Both the position numbers and the translations under genes were made by a program. The notes under the pieces are model-generated. The model did not search any database, was not told the origin of the DNA, and saw only the letters and a list, made by a program, of their open reading frames with translations. Positions 50,579 to 58,146 of a stretch of DNA of 64,000 nt are shown here, piece after piece; position 1 is the stretch's first letter; each line of letters opens with the position of its first letter. Source of the DNA: Nocardia aurantia (GTDB taxonomy: Bacteria; Actinomycetota; Actinomycetes; Mycobacteriales; Mycobacteriaceae). The DNA is taken from assembly GCF_009604425.1 (NCBI RefSeq), contig NZ_WEGI01000013.1, positions 124,001 to 188,000 on the forward strand, written 5' to 3'.

Positions 50579-50974
50579 TCAGCGCCGGATGGGATCGGGT
50601 CCGCGCCGCAGCGGATGGTCGGCCGGTACCTGCACGAGCACGATCGGCACGCCGTCCGGATCGTGCACCCAGGCCTCGATCAGCCCCCACGACTCCTGCT
50701 GCGGCAGCCGATCGATCTCGACGTGCCGCGCGGACAGGCCGGCGATCGCGTCGCCGACGTCGCGCACCTGCAACCACAGCGCCCCCGCGAATCCCGCGGG
50801 GGCGTCGTCGGCGCGATGGTGCCCGGCCACCTCGATCAGCGACTGCCCGGCGAAGAACACCGTGCCGCCCGGATACTCCCGCGCGATCGCCAGATCGAGG
50901 GCGTCGCGATAGAAGACCACCGTTTGCTCGTAGTTGGCTGGGCGCAGAATTATGCGGCTGCTGAGAATGTCCAC
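50579..50974 (-). CDS. Glyoxalase/bleomycin-resistance (VOC) family protein
   Basis: The 131-residue VOC-fold protein has FYRDALDLAIAREYPGGTVF, a metal-ligand-like Glu in LIEVAGHH, and EAWVHDPDGVPIVLVQVP at the C-terminus. It could be a dioxygenase, isomerase or ligand-binding protein; the substrate is unknown. It corresponds to the Rv0546c position between pitA and menB. Confidence 0.87.
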   Translation of the reverse strand: MDILSSRIILRPANYEQTVVFYRDALDLAIAREYPGGTVFFAGQSLIEVAGHHRADDAPAGFAGALWLQVRDVGDAIAGLSARHVEIDRLPQQESWGLIEAWVHDPDGVPIVLVQVPADHPLRRGPDPIRR

Positions 50975-51090
50975 ACCAGCGAGCGTCGCATACCGGCCCG
51001 CCCTCCGGCACCGCTACGGATCACACGCGCATACCGATCCGGCCCGGCGCGCCTATTGATCCGGCCCGGCCGGGGAGGGGATGCTTCCGA

Positions 51091-51990
51091 TCAGAAGTAC
51101 CACGGGAACGGGGACCAGTCCGGGGAGCGCTTCTCCAGGAAGGAGTCCCGGCCCTCGACGGCCTCGTCGGTCATGTACGCCAGCCGGGTGGCCTCGCCCG
51201 CGAACAGCTGCTGGCCGACCAGGCCGTCGTCGGCGAGATTGAAGGCGTACTTCAGCATTCGCTGCGCCTGCGGGGATTTCGCGAGGATGTCGGCGGTCCA
51301 TTCCAGGGCCTCGTCCTCGAGCCGGTCGTGGTCGACGACGGCGTTCACCGCGCCCATGTGGTGCATGTCCTCGGCGGTGTAGGTGCGGCCGAGGAAGAAG
51401 ATCTCGCGGGCGAACTTCTGGCCGACCAGTTTGGCCAGATACGCACTGCCGTAACCGCCGTCGAAACTGCCCACATCGGCGTCGGTCTGCTTGAACCGGG
51501 CGTGCTCGCGGCTGGCCAGGGTGAGATCGCAGACCACGTGCAGGCTGTGCCCGCCGCCGGCGGCCCAGCCGTTCACCAGCGCGATGACCACCTTCGGCAT
51601 GAACCGGATCAGCCGCTGCACCTCGAGGATGTGCAGCCGCCCGGACCGGGCCTTGTCCACGGTCTCGGCGGTCTCGCCGCTGGCGTACTGGTAGCCGCTG
51701 CGGCCGCGGATGCGCTGGTCGCCGCCGGAGCAGAAGGCCCAGCCGCCGTCCTTGGGGCTGGGACCGTTGCCGGTGAGCAGGACCGCGCCGACATCCGAGG
51801 TCATCCGCGCGTGATCCAGCGCGCGATACAACTCGTCGACCGTGTGCGGCCGGAACGCGTTGCGCACCTCCGGCCGGTCGAAGGCCACCCGGACGGTGCC
51901 CTGCTCGACGTGCCGGTGATAGGTGATGTCGGTCAGGTCCTCGAATCCCGTGACGGGCTCCCACAGCTTCGGATTGAACACCGGACCCAT
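51091..51990 (-). CDS. menB: 1,4-Dihydroxy-2-naphthoyl-CoA synthase
   Basis: MenB cyclises o-succinylbenzoyl-CoA to DHNA-CoA. The 299-residue crotonase-fold enzyme has FDRPEVRNAFRP, the oxyanion strand FCSGGDQRIRG, VNGWAAGGGHSLHVVCDLTL, the catalytic-loop TDADVGSFDGGYGSAYLAK and the MenB C-terminal signature SPDWSPFPWYF. ATG 51990 matches the family start. It is divergent from the thioesterase gene. Confidence 0.97.
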   Translation of the reverse strand: MGPVFNPKLWEPVTGFEDLTDITYHRHVEQGTVRVAFDRPEVRNAFRPHTVDELYRALDHARMTSDVGAVLLTGNGPSPKDGGWAFCSGGDQRIRGRSGYQYASGETAETVDKARSGRLHILEVQRLIRFMPKVVIALVNGWAAGGGHSLHVVCDLTLASREHARFKQTDADVGSFDGGYGSAYLAKLVGQKFAREIFFLGRTYTAEDMHHMGAVNAVVDHDRLEDEALEWTADILAKSPQAQRMLKYAFNLADDGLVGQQLFAGEATRLAYMTDEAVEGRDSFLEKRSPDWSPFPWYF

Positions 51991-52106
51991 TCTGCCGCTG
52001 CGCCCGTCCGGCCCGTCCGCCGCCTCGGCTGTGATTCTCGATCGGATATTCCGAGCTTTCCGGGCTGTCGTGTTGACGCCGTAAGACCCGCGGATAACGT
52101 GCAAGT

Positions 52107-52763
52107 ATGAGCGAACGTGTAGAACCGGTTATAGACGCGAGCGCGACCGGCGACGATCAGTACGACCGGCACGGCGGATTCCCGAAGGTCGTGCACGCGC
52201 AGCCCGGCCCGAATTTCGGCCCGTTCGTCGAGGCCATGCGCACCCTGCAGGACCTCGCGGTGTCCGCCGACGCACCCGACGAGGTGTTCGGGCAGGCGCG
52301 GGCCAAGGCCCAGGAACTGATCGATCTGCTCGAGCCCTACCGCGCGCCGGAACTGCAGGGCCCGGCCGGGCGGGTACCGGAACTGCCCGGCCGCGGCAGC
52401 CTGCTGATGCCGCCGTGGACCGTGGTGACCGCCGGACCCACCGGGGTTCGGATGCGCGGCGAGTTCCGCCGCTATCACCTCGGCGGCAACGGCGCGGTGC
52501 ACGGCGGCGTGCTGCCGCTGCTGTTCGACGACCTGTTCGGCTTCCTGGTGCACTTCGCCGGCCGCCCGATCAGCCGCACCGCTTTCCTACATGTCAACTA
52601 CCGCAAGATCACTCCGCTGCACACGCCCCTGGAGGTCGAGGGGACCGTGGATCGGGTGGACGGGCGCAAGACATTCGTGACTGCGACCCTGCGTGACGAA
52701 TCCGGCTCTGTGCTGGCCGATTGCGAAGGGCTCATGGTGGAATTGCTTCCGTGGCAACCGTAG
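52107..52763 (+). CDS. PaaI/hotdog-fold thioesterase
   Basis: The 218-residue protein has a C-terminal hotdog domain (GNGAVHGGVLPLLFDDLFGF, LHVNYRKITPLHTPLEVEG, GLMVELL) with an N-terminal 100-residue extension. It is divergent from menB, so a role in hydrolysing DHNA-CoA is attractive (inference), although Mycobacterium-type Rv0552-like hydrolases are also known nearby. The ATG at 52107 is used. Confidence 0.85.
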   Translation: MSERVEPVIDASATGDDQYDRHGGFPKVVHAQPGPNFGPFVEAMRTLQDLAVSADAPDEVFGQARAKAQELIDLLEPYRAPELQGPAGRVPELPGRGSLLMPPWTVVTAGPTGVRMRGEFRRYHLGGNGAVHGGVLPLLFDDLFGFLVHFAGRPISRTAFLHVNYRKITPLHTPLEVEGTVDRVDGRKTFVTATLRDESGSVLADCEGLMVELLPWQP

Positions 52764-52850
52764 CCGGGTCGTAGCCGTGTGTCGGGTTCGTCCGGTGCGT
52801 ATAGTTGCCTGCGCTCGCTCATCGAAAATTTGAACCGGAGGAACCTGAAA

Positions 52851-53297
52851 GTGGTTGCAGCACTGTCTGAATCCCTGCTGGACGACGCCAAGCGCTCCGC
52901 ATTCCTGGCGGACGCGCAGGAGGTGCTGAACGCGGAGGTGTCCGACAAGGGAGGCGCGTCCGGTCTGGCCGTCAAGGGTGGCTACGCCGCGATCAAGAAG
53001 GTCAGCCCGACGATCGTCGCGGACGCGCTGGAGTCGTTCGCGCCCAAGTTCGTCGAGCAGCTCGAGCCGTACTGGGCCGAGTACCAGGCCGCCCCCTCGG
53101 GCCGCTTCGCGGATCTCCTGGTCTCCAAGCAGGACCAGGTCGCCGAGTCGCTGCTCGCCGTGACCGACGCCCGCGCCGAGAAGTCCGACCGTCCCGCCCT
53201 GAAGAAGGCCTACTCGGCCCTGCGCTCGTCGGCGAAGAAGAATGTCATCGAGGCGCTTCCGCGGCTGGGTGACCTGATCCAGCGGCACGCCGCATAG
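52851..53297 (+). CDS. Conserved helical protein (DUF6918-like)
   Basis: The 148-residue protein has Lys/Ala-rich helices (LSESLLDDAKRSAFLADAQE, KGGYAAIKKVSPTIVADALE, RPALKKAYSALRSSAKKNVI) and no hydrophobic segment. I recall this as a widespread actinobacterial protein of unknown function. GGAGG at 52837-52841 supports the GTG at 52851 over the ORF start at 52779. Confidence 0.8.
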   Translation: MVAALSESLLDDAKRSAFLADAQEVLNAEVSDKGGASGLAVKGGYAAIKKVSPTIVADALESFAPKFVEQLEPYWAEYQAAPSGRFADLLVSKQDQVAESLLAVTDARAEKSDRPALKKAYSALRSSAKKNVIEALPRLGDLIQRHAA

Positions 53298-53462
53298 ATT
53301 TCGCGGCTGTCACCCGTCGCGGACCCCGTGCCGCGACGTTCTCACGGCATCCGGGGCTCGCCGTTCAGCGGGCATGCGTGTGCTCACGTCTCGCGCATCC
53401 CCTTGGGCGGCGAGCCGGCCGTGGTGCTCTGCCGGCCGACCGCCGCCGGTGCTCTGCCGAAG

Positions 53463-53479
53463 AGGTTAGCAAACCTAAC
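53463..53479. promoter_or_regulatory. Iron-box-like inverted repeat upstream of menD
   Basis: AGGTTAGCAAACCTAAC contains the IdeR/DtxR-type half-sites AGGTTAG and CCTAA, but is one base shorter in the centre than the 19-bp consensus. It lies about 65 bp upstream of the menD start in an otherwise gene-free 244-bp gap (53298-53541). Confidence 0.35.
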
Positions 53480-53541
53480 TATCGGGTGGTGTGATCGGGT
53501 CGACGCCCCGGGACCGCCCCCGGTCTGCAAGGCTCTAGTAC

Positions 53542-55212
53542 GTGAATCCCTCGACAGCCCAGGCTCAGGTCATCGTCGACGAGCTGGCGCGCGGGGGCGT
53601 GCGGGACGTCGTGCTGTGCCCGGGATCGCGCAACGCGCCGCTGGCCTTCGCGCTCCAGGCCGCCGATGCCGCCGGACTGCTCCGGCTGCACATGCGCGTC
53701 GACGAACGCACCGCCGGCTTCCTCGCCCTCGGCCTGGCCATCGCAGACGGCCGCCCGGTCCCGGTGGTGATGACCTCCGGCACCGCCGTCGCCAACCTCG
53801 GCCCGGCCGTCCTGGAGGCCAACTACGCCCGGCAGCCGCTGGTGGTGCTCAGCGCCAACCGGCCCTACGAGATGTTGGGCACCGGCGCCAACCAGACCGT
53901 CGAGCAGTTCGGCTTCTTCGGCAACCAGGTGCGCGCGGCGATCAGCCTGGGTCTGGCCGAGCCCGAGGAGGGTTACCGGCAGCAGAACAGCGTGTGGCGT
54001 TCGGCCGTGTGCCGGGTGCTGGCCCAGGCCAGCGGCGCCCGCTCCGGGAACGCCGGTCCCGTACATTTCGACATCCCGCTGCGCGAGCCGCTGGTACCGG
54101 AGCTGCTGGACGGTGAGCCGGTCGGCCACCCGGCCGGCACGCCGGTGAGCGGGCCGAACGGTGCTCCGGCGGGCCGGCCGAACGGTGCGGCCTGGACCAC
54201 CACCGATTTCGCCGCCCTCGATCTGCCGCTGGACCTCGACCTCGGTCCGGACACCGTGGTGATCTCCGGGCACGGCAGCGGTGTCCGGCCCGAACTGGCG
54301 GGCCTGCCGACCGTCGCCGAGCCGACCGCGCCGCGCTCCGGCCCGGCCCTGCATCCGCTGGCGCTGCCGCTGCTGCGGCCGAAACAGGCGATCATCACCG
54401 GCCGGCCCACCCTGCATCGTCAGGTGTCGAAGCTGCTCGCCGATCCCGACGTGCGGGTCCTCGCGCTGACCACCGGCCCGCGCTGGCCCGACGTGTCCGG
54501 CAACGTGATCGCCACCGGCACCCGCGCGGCGGTGCGCGGCACCCCCCGGCCGGAATGGCTCGAACAGTGCCGCGCGGCGGATGCCACCGCCGAGCGCGTG
54601 GTACGCGAACAACTGGCCCGGCATCCGAAACCGACCGGCCTGCACGTGGCGGCGGTCGTGATGAACGCACTGCGCAGCGGTGATCAATTGCTACTGGGAG
54701 CGTCGAATCCGGTCCGGGACGCGGCACTGGTCTCGGCCCCCCGGCCCGACGTCGTGGTGCGGTCCAATCGTGGTGTGGCGGGTATCGACGGCACCGTGTC
54801 GACGGCGGTCGGCGCGGCGCTGCGCCATCCCGGCCGGACCATCTCGCTGATCGGCGATCTCACGTTCCTGCACGACGCATCCGGCCTGCTGATCGGTCCC
54901 GGCGAGCCGCGACCAGCCGATCTGACCATCGTGGTCGCCAACGACGACGGCGGCGGCATCTTCGAACTGCTCGAACAGGGCGACCCGCAGTACGCCGGCG
55001 TCTTCGAGCGAGTGTTCGGCACCCCGCACGGCATGGATCTGGCGGCGCTGTGCGCGGCCTACCGGGTACCGCACCGCCAGGTCGATCCCGCCCAACTCGC
55101 CACCGAGCTCACCGGCCACGCCCACGGAATGCGAGTGCTGGAGGTCGCCACCGAGCGATCCAGCCTGCGCGAACTGCACGCCCTGGTCCGAGCGGGCATC
55201 GCCGACTCCTGA
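53542..55212 (+). CDS. menD: 2-Succinyl-5-enolpyruvyl-6-hydroxy-3-cyclohexene-1-carboxylate synthase
   Basis: MenD is the ThDP enzyme that joins 2-oxoglutarate and isochorismate. The 556-residue protein has CPGSRNAPLAFALQ and the PYR-domain Glu in HMRVDERTAGFLALGLA, the central domain, and the PP motif GDLTFLHDASGL with VVANDDGGGIF. Residues about 195-215 contain two PNGAPAG-like repeats in a loop. GTG 53542 is used. No menC or menF is adjacent. Confidence 0.95.
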   Translation: MNPSTAQAQVIVDELARGGVRDVVLCPGSRNAPLAFALQAADAAGLLRLHMRVDERTAGFLALGLAIADGRPVPVVMTSGTAVANLGPAVLEANYARQPLVVLSANRPYEMLGTGANQTVEQFGFFGNQVRAAISLGLAEPEEGYRQQNSVWRSAVCRVLAQASGARSGNAGPVHFDIPLREPLVPELLDGEPVGHPAGTPVSGPNGAPAGRPNGAAWTTTDFAALDLPLDLDLGPDTVVISGHGSGVRPELAGLPTVAEPTAPRSGPALHPLALPLLRPKQAIITGRPTLHRQVSKLLADPDVRVLALTTGPRWPDVSGNVIATGTRAAVRGTPRPEWLEQCRAADATAERVVREQLARHPKPTGLHVAAVVMNALRSGDQLLLGASNPVRDAALVSAPRPDVVVRSNRGVAGIDGTVSTAVGAALRHPGRTISLIGDLTFLHDASGLLIGPGEPRPADLTIVVANDDGGGIFELLEQGDPQYAGVFERVFGTPHGMDLAALCAAYRVPHRQVDPAQLATELTGHAHGMRVLEVATERSSLRELHALVRAGIADS

Positions 55213-55291
55213 GGACCAGGAGGCCGCCGGGCGGTGCGGGAGGCCCGCGATCGGCGTCCTCGTGCCGAAAGGCGGCCGGGCTCGAAATCGG

Positions 55292-55323
55292 CGGTACCCG
55301 TCCGCCGGAGCGGACGGGTACCG
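55292..55323. terminator. 14-bp perfect hairpin after menD
   Basis: CGGTACCCGTCCGC (55292-55305) pairs with 55310-55323 around CGGA, between convergent menD and the acidic-protein gene. Confidence 0.75.
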
Positions 55324-55333
55324 GGCGCGATTT

Positions 55334-55642
55334 TCAGTATTCGGTGTCCTCGTAGCCCGTGGGCGGGTTGTCGTAGCCCGTCGGCGCGTCGTCGTAGTCG
55401 CCGCCGGATTCGGTGTCGTAATCGTCCGCCAGCGGCACCGCGACGGACTGTTCGAGGACATCCGCGTCGTCGGCCTCGCGGATCGCGTGCGCGTCCGGCA
55501 GCGGGTATTGCGGCGCCACCGTGGTGTCGGACGGCGTGTCCTCCTCGTCGGGGGCATCCGGATAGGCCGGGACGGACTGCTCCAGCAGATCGGCTTCCGG
55601 GACTTCACCGAGAGTGCCGGCGGCGAGAGTGCGATCGGTCAT
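55334..55642 (-). CDS. Acidic disordered protein with DLLEQS repeats
   Basis: The 102-residue Asp/Glu/Tyr-rich protein contains two copies of a short linear motif, EADLLEQSVPAYPD (about residue 16) and DADVLEQSVAVPLAD (about residue 60), and a C-terminal GYDNPPTGYEDTEY-like tail. It has no fold prediction and no signal. AAAGGAG lies just before the ATG at 55642. The repeated LEQS motif suggests a two-site binding partner. Related small acidic actinobacterial proteins exist by memory; function is unknown. Confidence 0.72.
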   Translation of the reverse strand: MTDRTLAAGTLGEVPEADLLEQSVPAYPDAPDEEDTPSDTTVAPQYPLPDAHAIREADDADVLEQSVAVPLADDYDTESGGDYDDAPTGYDNPPTGYEDTEY

Positions 55643-55756
55643 CGGGTGCTCCTTTCCGCGGGGCCGGACGGGCTTGTGCGGCCCATCAGTTCGAGGATGC
55701 TCCCCCCGGCCGGGACTGGCAACCACCCGGCGATCCGATCGTGGTTCCCGCACCCC

Positions 55757-55990
55757 TCATTCGCCGGGCAGCGGACCGTCGTCGGCCGGATATTCGACCA
55801 GGGCCAGCGTGCGAGCCGCCATGAAGCGGGCCGTGCGCACCGCCGAACCACTGCGGGTGATCTCCGCCACCTCGACTATGCCGCGCGCGATGCGCACCTC
55901 GACCCGCCGGCCCGCGCGCGTGGCCGCCACCTCGTACGTGTTCGATCCGCCGCCGGTGTCGACGACGATCTCCACCCGATCGCCCTTCAT
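55757..55990 (-). CDS. Small beta-rich hypothetical protein
   Basis: The 77-residue protein (KGDRVEIVVDTGGGSNTYEV, then RRVEVRIARGIVEVAEITRS) reads as a compact beta barrel. AGGAG lies 10-14 nt upstream of ATG 55990, favoured over ATG 56023. No family is assigned. Confidence 0.6.
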   Translation of the reverse strand: MKGDRVEIVVDTGGGSNTYEVAATRAGRRVEVRIARGIVEVAEITRSGSAVRTARFMAARTLALVEYPADDGPLPGE

Positions 55991-56103
55991 CACCCGATTC
56001 TCCTCGCCGACAGGGGTTTTCACCGGTCACGAGTCGATACCGTTCGGCCGGTGCACGCACATTCGCGCGTACACCGGCCGAGGAGCGGGTGCGAGGGGCT
56101 CGG

Positions 56104-57144
56104 TCAGATGCCCAGGCCCGCGGCCAGCACCGGCCACGACGTGTGCAGATCCTCCTGCCAGTAACCCCAGGAGTGGGTGCCGCTGTCCCGGTACACGAAC
56201 GTGGCCGGGATGTGCAGCGAGTCCAGCTTCTTCTCCATGTTCTGGTTGGCCCATTCCACGCCCGCCTCGATGACGCTGCCGAGCGCGACCACCTTCGGAG
56301 TCTCCGACGGGGCCTCCAGCCGGAACTTGCCGCCGGGCAGGTCGTAGACGCCCGGGATGCCGTTGCCGGTGGAGAAGAACAGGTTGGTGCCGCGCAGCTT
56401 CTCGGCGTTCACGTAGGGGTCGTTGTCCACCCACAGCGGGCTGTCGGTCGGACCCCACATGTTGCGGGTGTCGCCGCCGCCCCAGGTCTCCACGGTCAGC
56501 TTGACCATGTCCTGACCGACGCGGTCACTGGTCTGGGTCAGGCCGCTGTAGACGGCCGCGCTGCGGAACAGGCCGGGATGCGCGATCACCAGATCCAGCA
56601 CCGGCACGCCCGACATCGACAGGCCCGCAATGGCATTCACCTGATTGGTGTTCAGCGCGGCGTCGATCAGCGGGGGCAGTTCGTCGCCGATGTAGGTCTG
56701 CCACTTGTTGACCCCGAGCACCGGATCGGTGGCGATCCAGTCGGTGTAGAAACTCCACGCGCCGCCGATGACCTGTACGACGTTGACGTTCTTGTCGGAC
56801 AGGAACTGCAGCGCGTCGGTGCGCAACTGCCAGGACGCGTCGTCGACGCCGCCGCCGGCCCCGTTCAGCAGATACAGCGACGGGCGCGGCGACGAGGTGT
56901 CGGTCGGCCGCAGCACATCCACGGGGAAGGTCTTGTTCATCGCGGCGGAATGCACCGAGAGGGTGACGTTGCGGCTGTCCTTCACCTCGATCTTCTCGAT
57001 GTAGGAACCGTCCGGGGACTTGATGGCGGGTAACACCACGCCGGGGCTGTCGACCGGGTCGGCCCCGGCGGGAACGCCCGCGCTCAGAACGCCCGCTATA
57101 ACCGTCGCCGCCAAAGTCATCAGGCTGCCGAATCCGAGTCGCAA
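56104..57144 (-). CDS. Secreted mycolyltransferase (antigen 85-like) esterase
   Basis: The 346-residue alpha/beta-hydrolase has a signal peptide (residues 1-28, cleavage near AGA-DP) and nucleophile Ser176 in AIAGLSMSGVPVL, with the C-terminal catalytic His in YRDSGTHSWGYWQEDL. Mycolyltransferases move mycolic acids between trehalose mycolates and arabinogalactan in the envelope; this supports a mycolate-bearing host. The ORF start is a TTG with GAGGG 7 nt upstream; an ATG at 57120 is alternative. It is divergent from menG. Confidence 0.88.
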   Translation of the reverse strand: MRLGFGSLMTLAATVIAGVLSAGVPAGADPVDSPGVVLPAIKSPDGSYIEKIEVKDSRNVTLSVHSAAMNKTFPVDVLRPTDTSSPRPSLYLLNGAGGGVDDASWQLRTDALQFLSDKNVNVVQVIGGAWSFYTDWIATDPVLGVNKWQTYIGDELPPLIDAALNTNQVNAIAGLSMSGVPVLDLVIAHPGLFRSAAVYSGLTQTSDRVGQDMVKLTVETWGGGDTRNMWGPTDSPLWVDNDPYVNAEKLRGTNLFFSTGNGIPGVYDLPGGKFRLEAPSETPKVVALGSVIEAGVEWANQNMEKKLDSLHIPATFVYRDSGTHSWGYWQEDLHTSWPVLAAGLGI

Positions 57145-57297
57145 CGCCCAACCCTCACAGATGTGCCGAGCCGCCGCCCTGACGGCTCGCGACTGTGATC
57201 TAAAACCGAGACGGTTATGTTACGCAAGTGGGGGATTCGGTGTCCGGGAGTTCGCCGCGCACATCGGCCGCGAATTACCGCGCTAGGGTGGTTCGTC

Positions 57298-58002
57298 GTG
57301 GCGAAAACTGAGTCGTTCCGAGCCTCGCTGGACAAGCAGCCGCGAGAGGTCGCGTCGATGTTCGACGGTGTCGCGCGCCGGTACGACATCACCAACACCG
57401 TGCTCTCCGGCGGCCGGGATCGGTTCTGGCGGAGGGCGACTCGCTCCGCGCTGGCCCTGCGGCCCGGCGAGCGGGTGCTCGATCTCGCGGCCGGCACCGC
57501 GGTCTCGACCGCCGAACTCCGCAAATCCGGCGCCTGGTGCGTCGCCACCGACTTCTCCCAGGGCATGCTGTCCGCGGGACGGTCCCGGCAGGTGCCGATG
57601 GTCGCGGGGGACGCGATGGCGCTGCCGTTCGCCGACGACGTCTTCGACGCGGTGACCATCTCCTTCGGGCTGCGCAACGTCGCCGACACCGGGCTCGCGC
57701 TGCGGGAGATGTTGCGGGTCACCAAGCCCGGCGGCCGGCTGGTGGTGTGCGAATTCGCCACGCCGGTGATCCCCGGGTTCCGCACGATCTACATGGAGTA
57801 CCTGATGCGCGCGCTGCCGCGGATCGCCCGCGCGGTCTCCAGTAATCCGGACGCCTATGTGTATCTGGCCGAGTCGATCCGGGCCTGGCCGAATCAGCCG
57901 CAGCTGGCGTTGCGGCTGTCGGACGCGGGCTGGTCGGCGGTCCGGTGGCGCAACCTCACCGGCGGTATCGTCGCACTGCACCGCGGCTACAAACTCGGCT
58001 GA
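57298..58002 (+). CDS. menG: Demethylmenaquinone methyltransferase
   Basis: MenG (UbiE/MenH family) performs the last step of menaquinone synthesis with SAM. The 234-residue class I methyltransferase has FDGVARRYDITNTVLSGGRD, motif I LDLAAGTA, GDAMALPFADDVFDAVTISF and the family signature FGLRNVAD. The GTG at 57298 is used. It is divergent from the mycolyltransferase gene, a pairing also found next to Rv0558 in my memory of related genomes only in part. Confidence 0.94.
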   Translation: MAKTESFRASLDKQPREVASMFDGVARRYDITNTVLSGGRDRFWRRATRSALALRPGERVLDLAAGTAVSTAELRKSGAWCVATDFSQGMLSAGRSRQVPMVAGDAMALPFADDVFDAVTISFGLRNVADTGLALREMLRVTKPGGRLVVCEFATPVIPGFRTIYMEYLMRALPRIARAVSSNPDAYVYLAESIRAWPNQPQLALRLSDAGWSAVRWRNLTGGIVALHRGYKLG

Positions 58003-58086
58003 CCGTTCGCGGCAAGGGTCGTTGACCAGGTCTTTCGTGTCGTTCGTCACACCTCACAGCCGCGGATGCCGATCGTGAGGGGCATC

Positions 58087-58114
58087 GTCACGTGCCGATA
58101 ACGTCGGGTAAATT
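58087..58114 (+). promoter_or_regulatory. Possible GlnR box and -10 element before the nitrate reductase
   Basis: GTCAC-GTGCCG-ATAAC (58087-58102) resembles the actinobacterial GlnR pattern gTnAC-n6-GaAAC, and TAAATT (58109-58114) is a plausible -10. GlnR control would fit an assimilatory nitrate reductase. This is inferred from a weak match. Confidence 0.4.
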
Positions 58115-58146
58115 CGGCGCAATCGGTGCTCGGGATGATCGGACTC

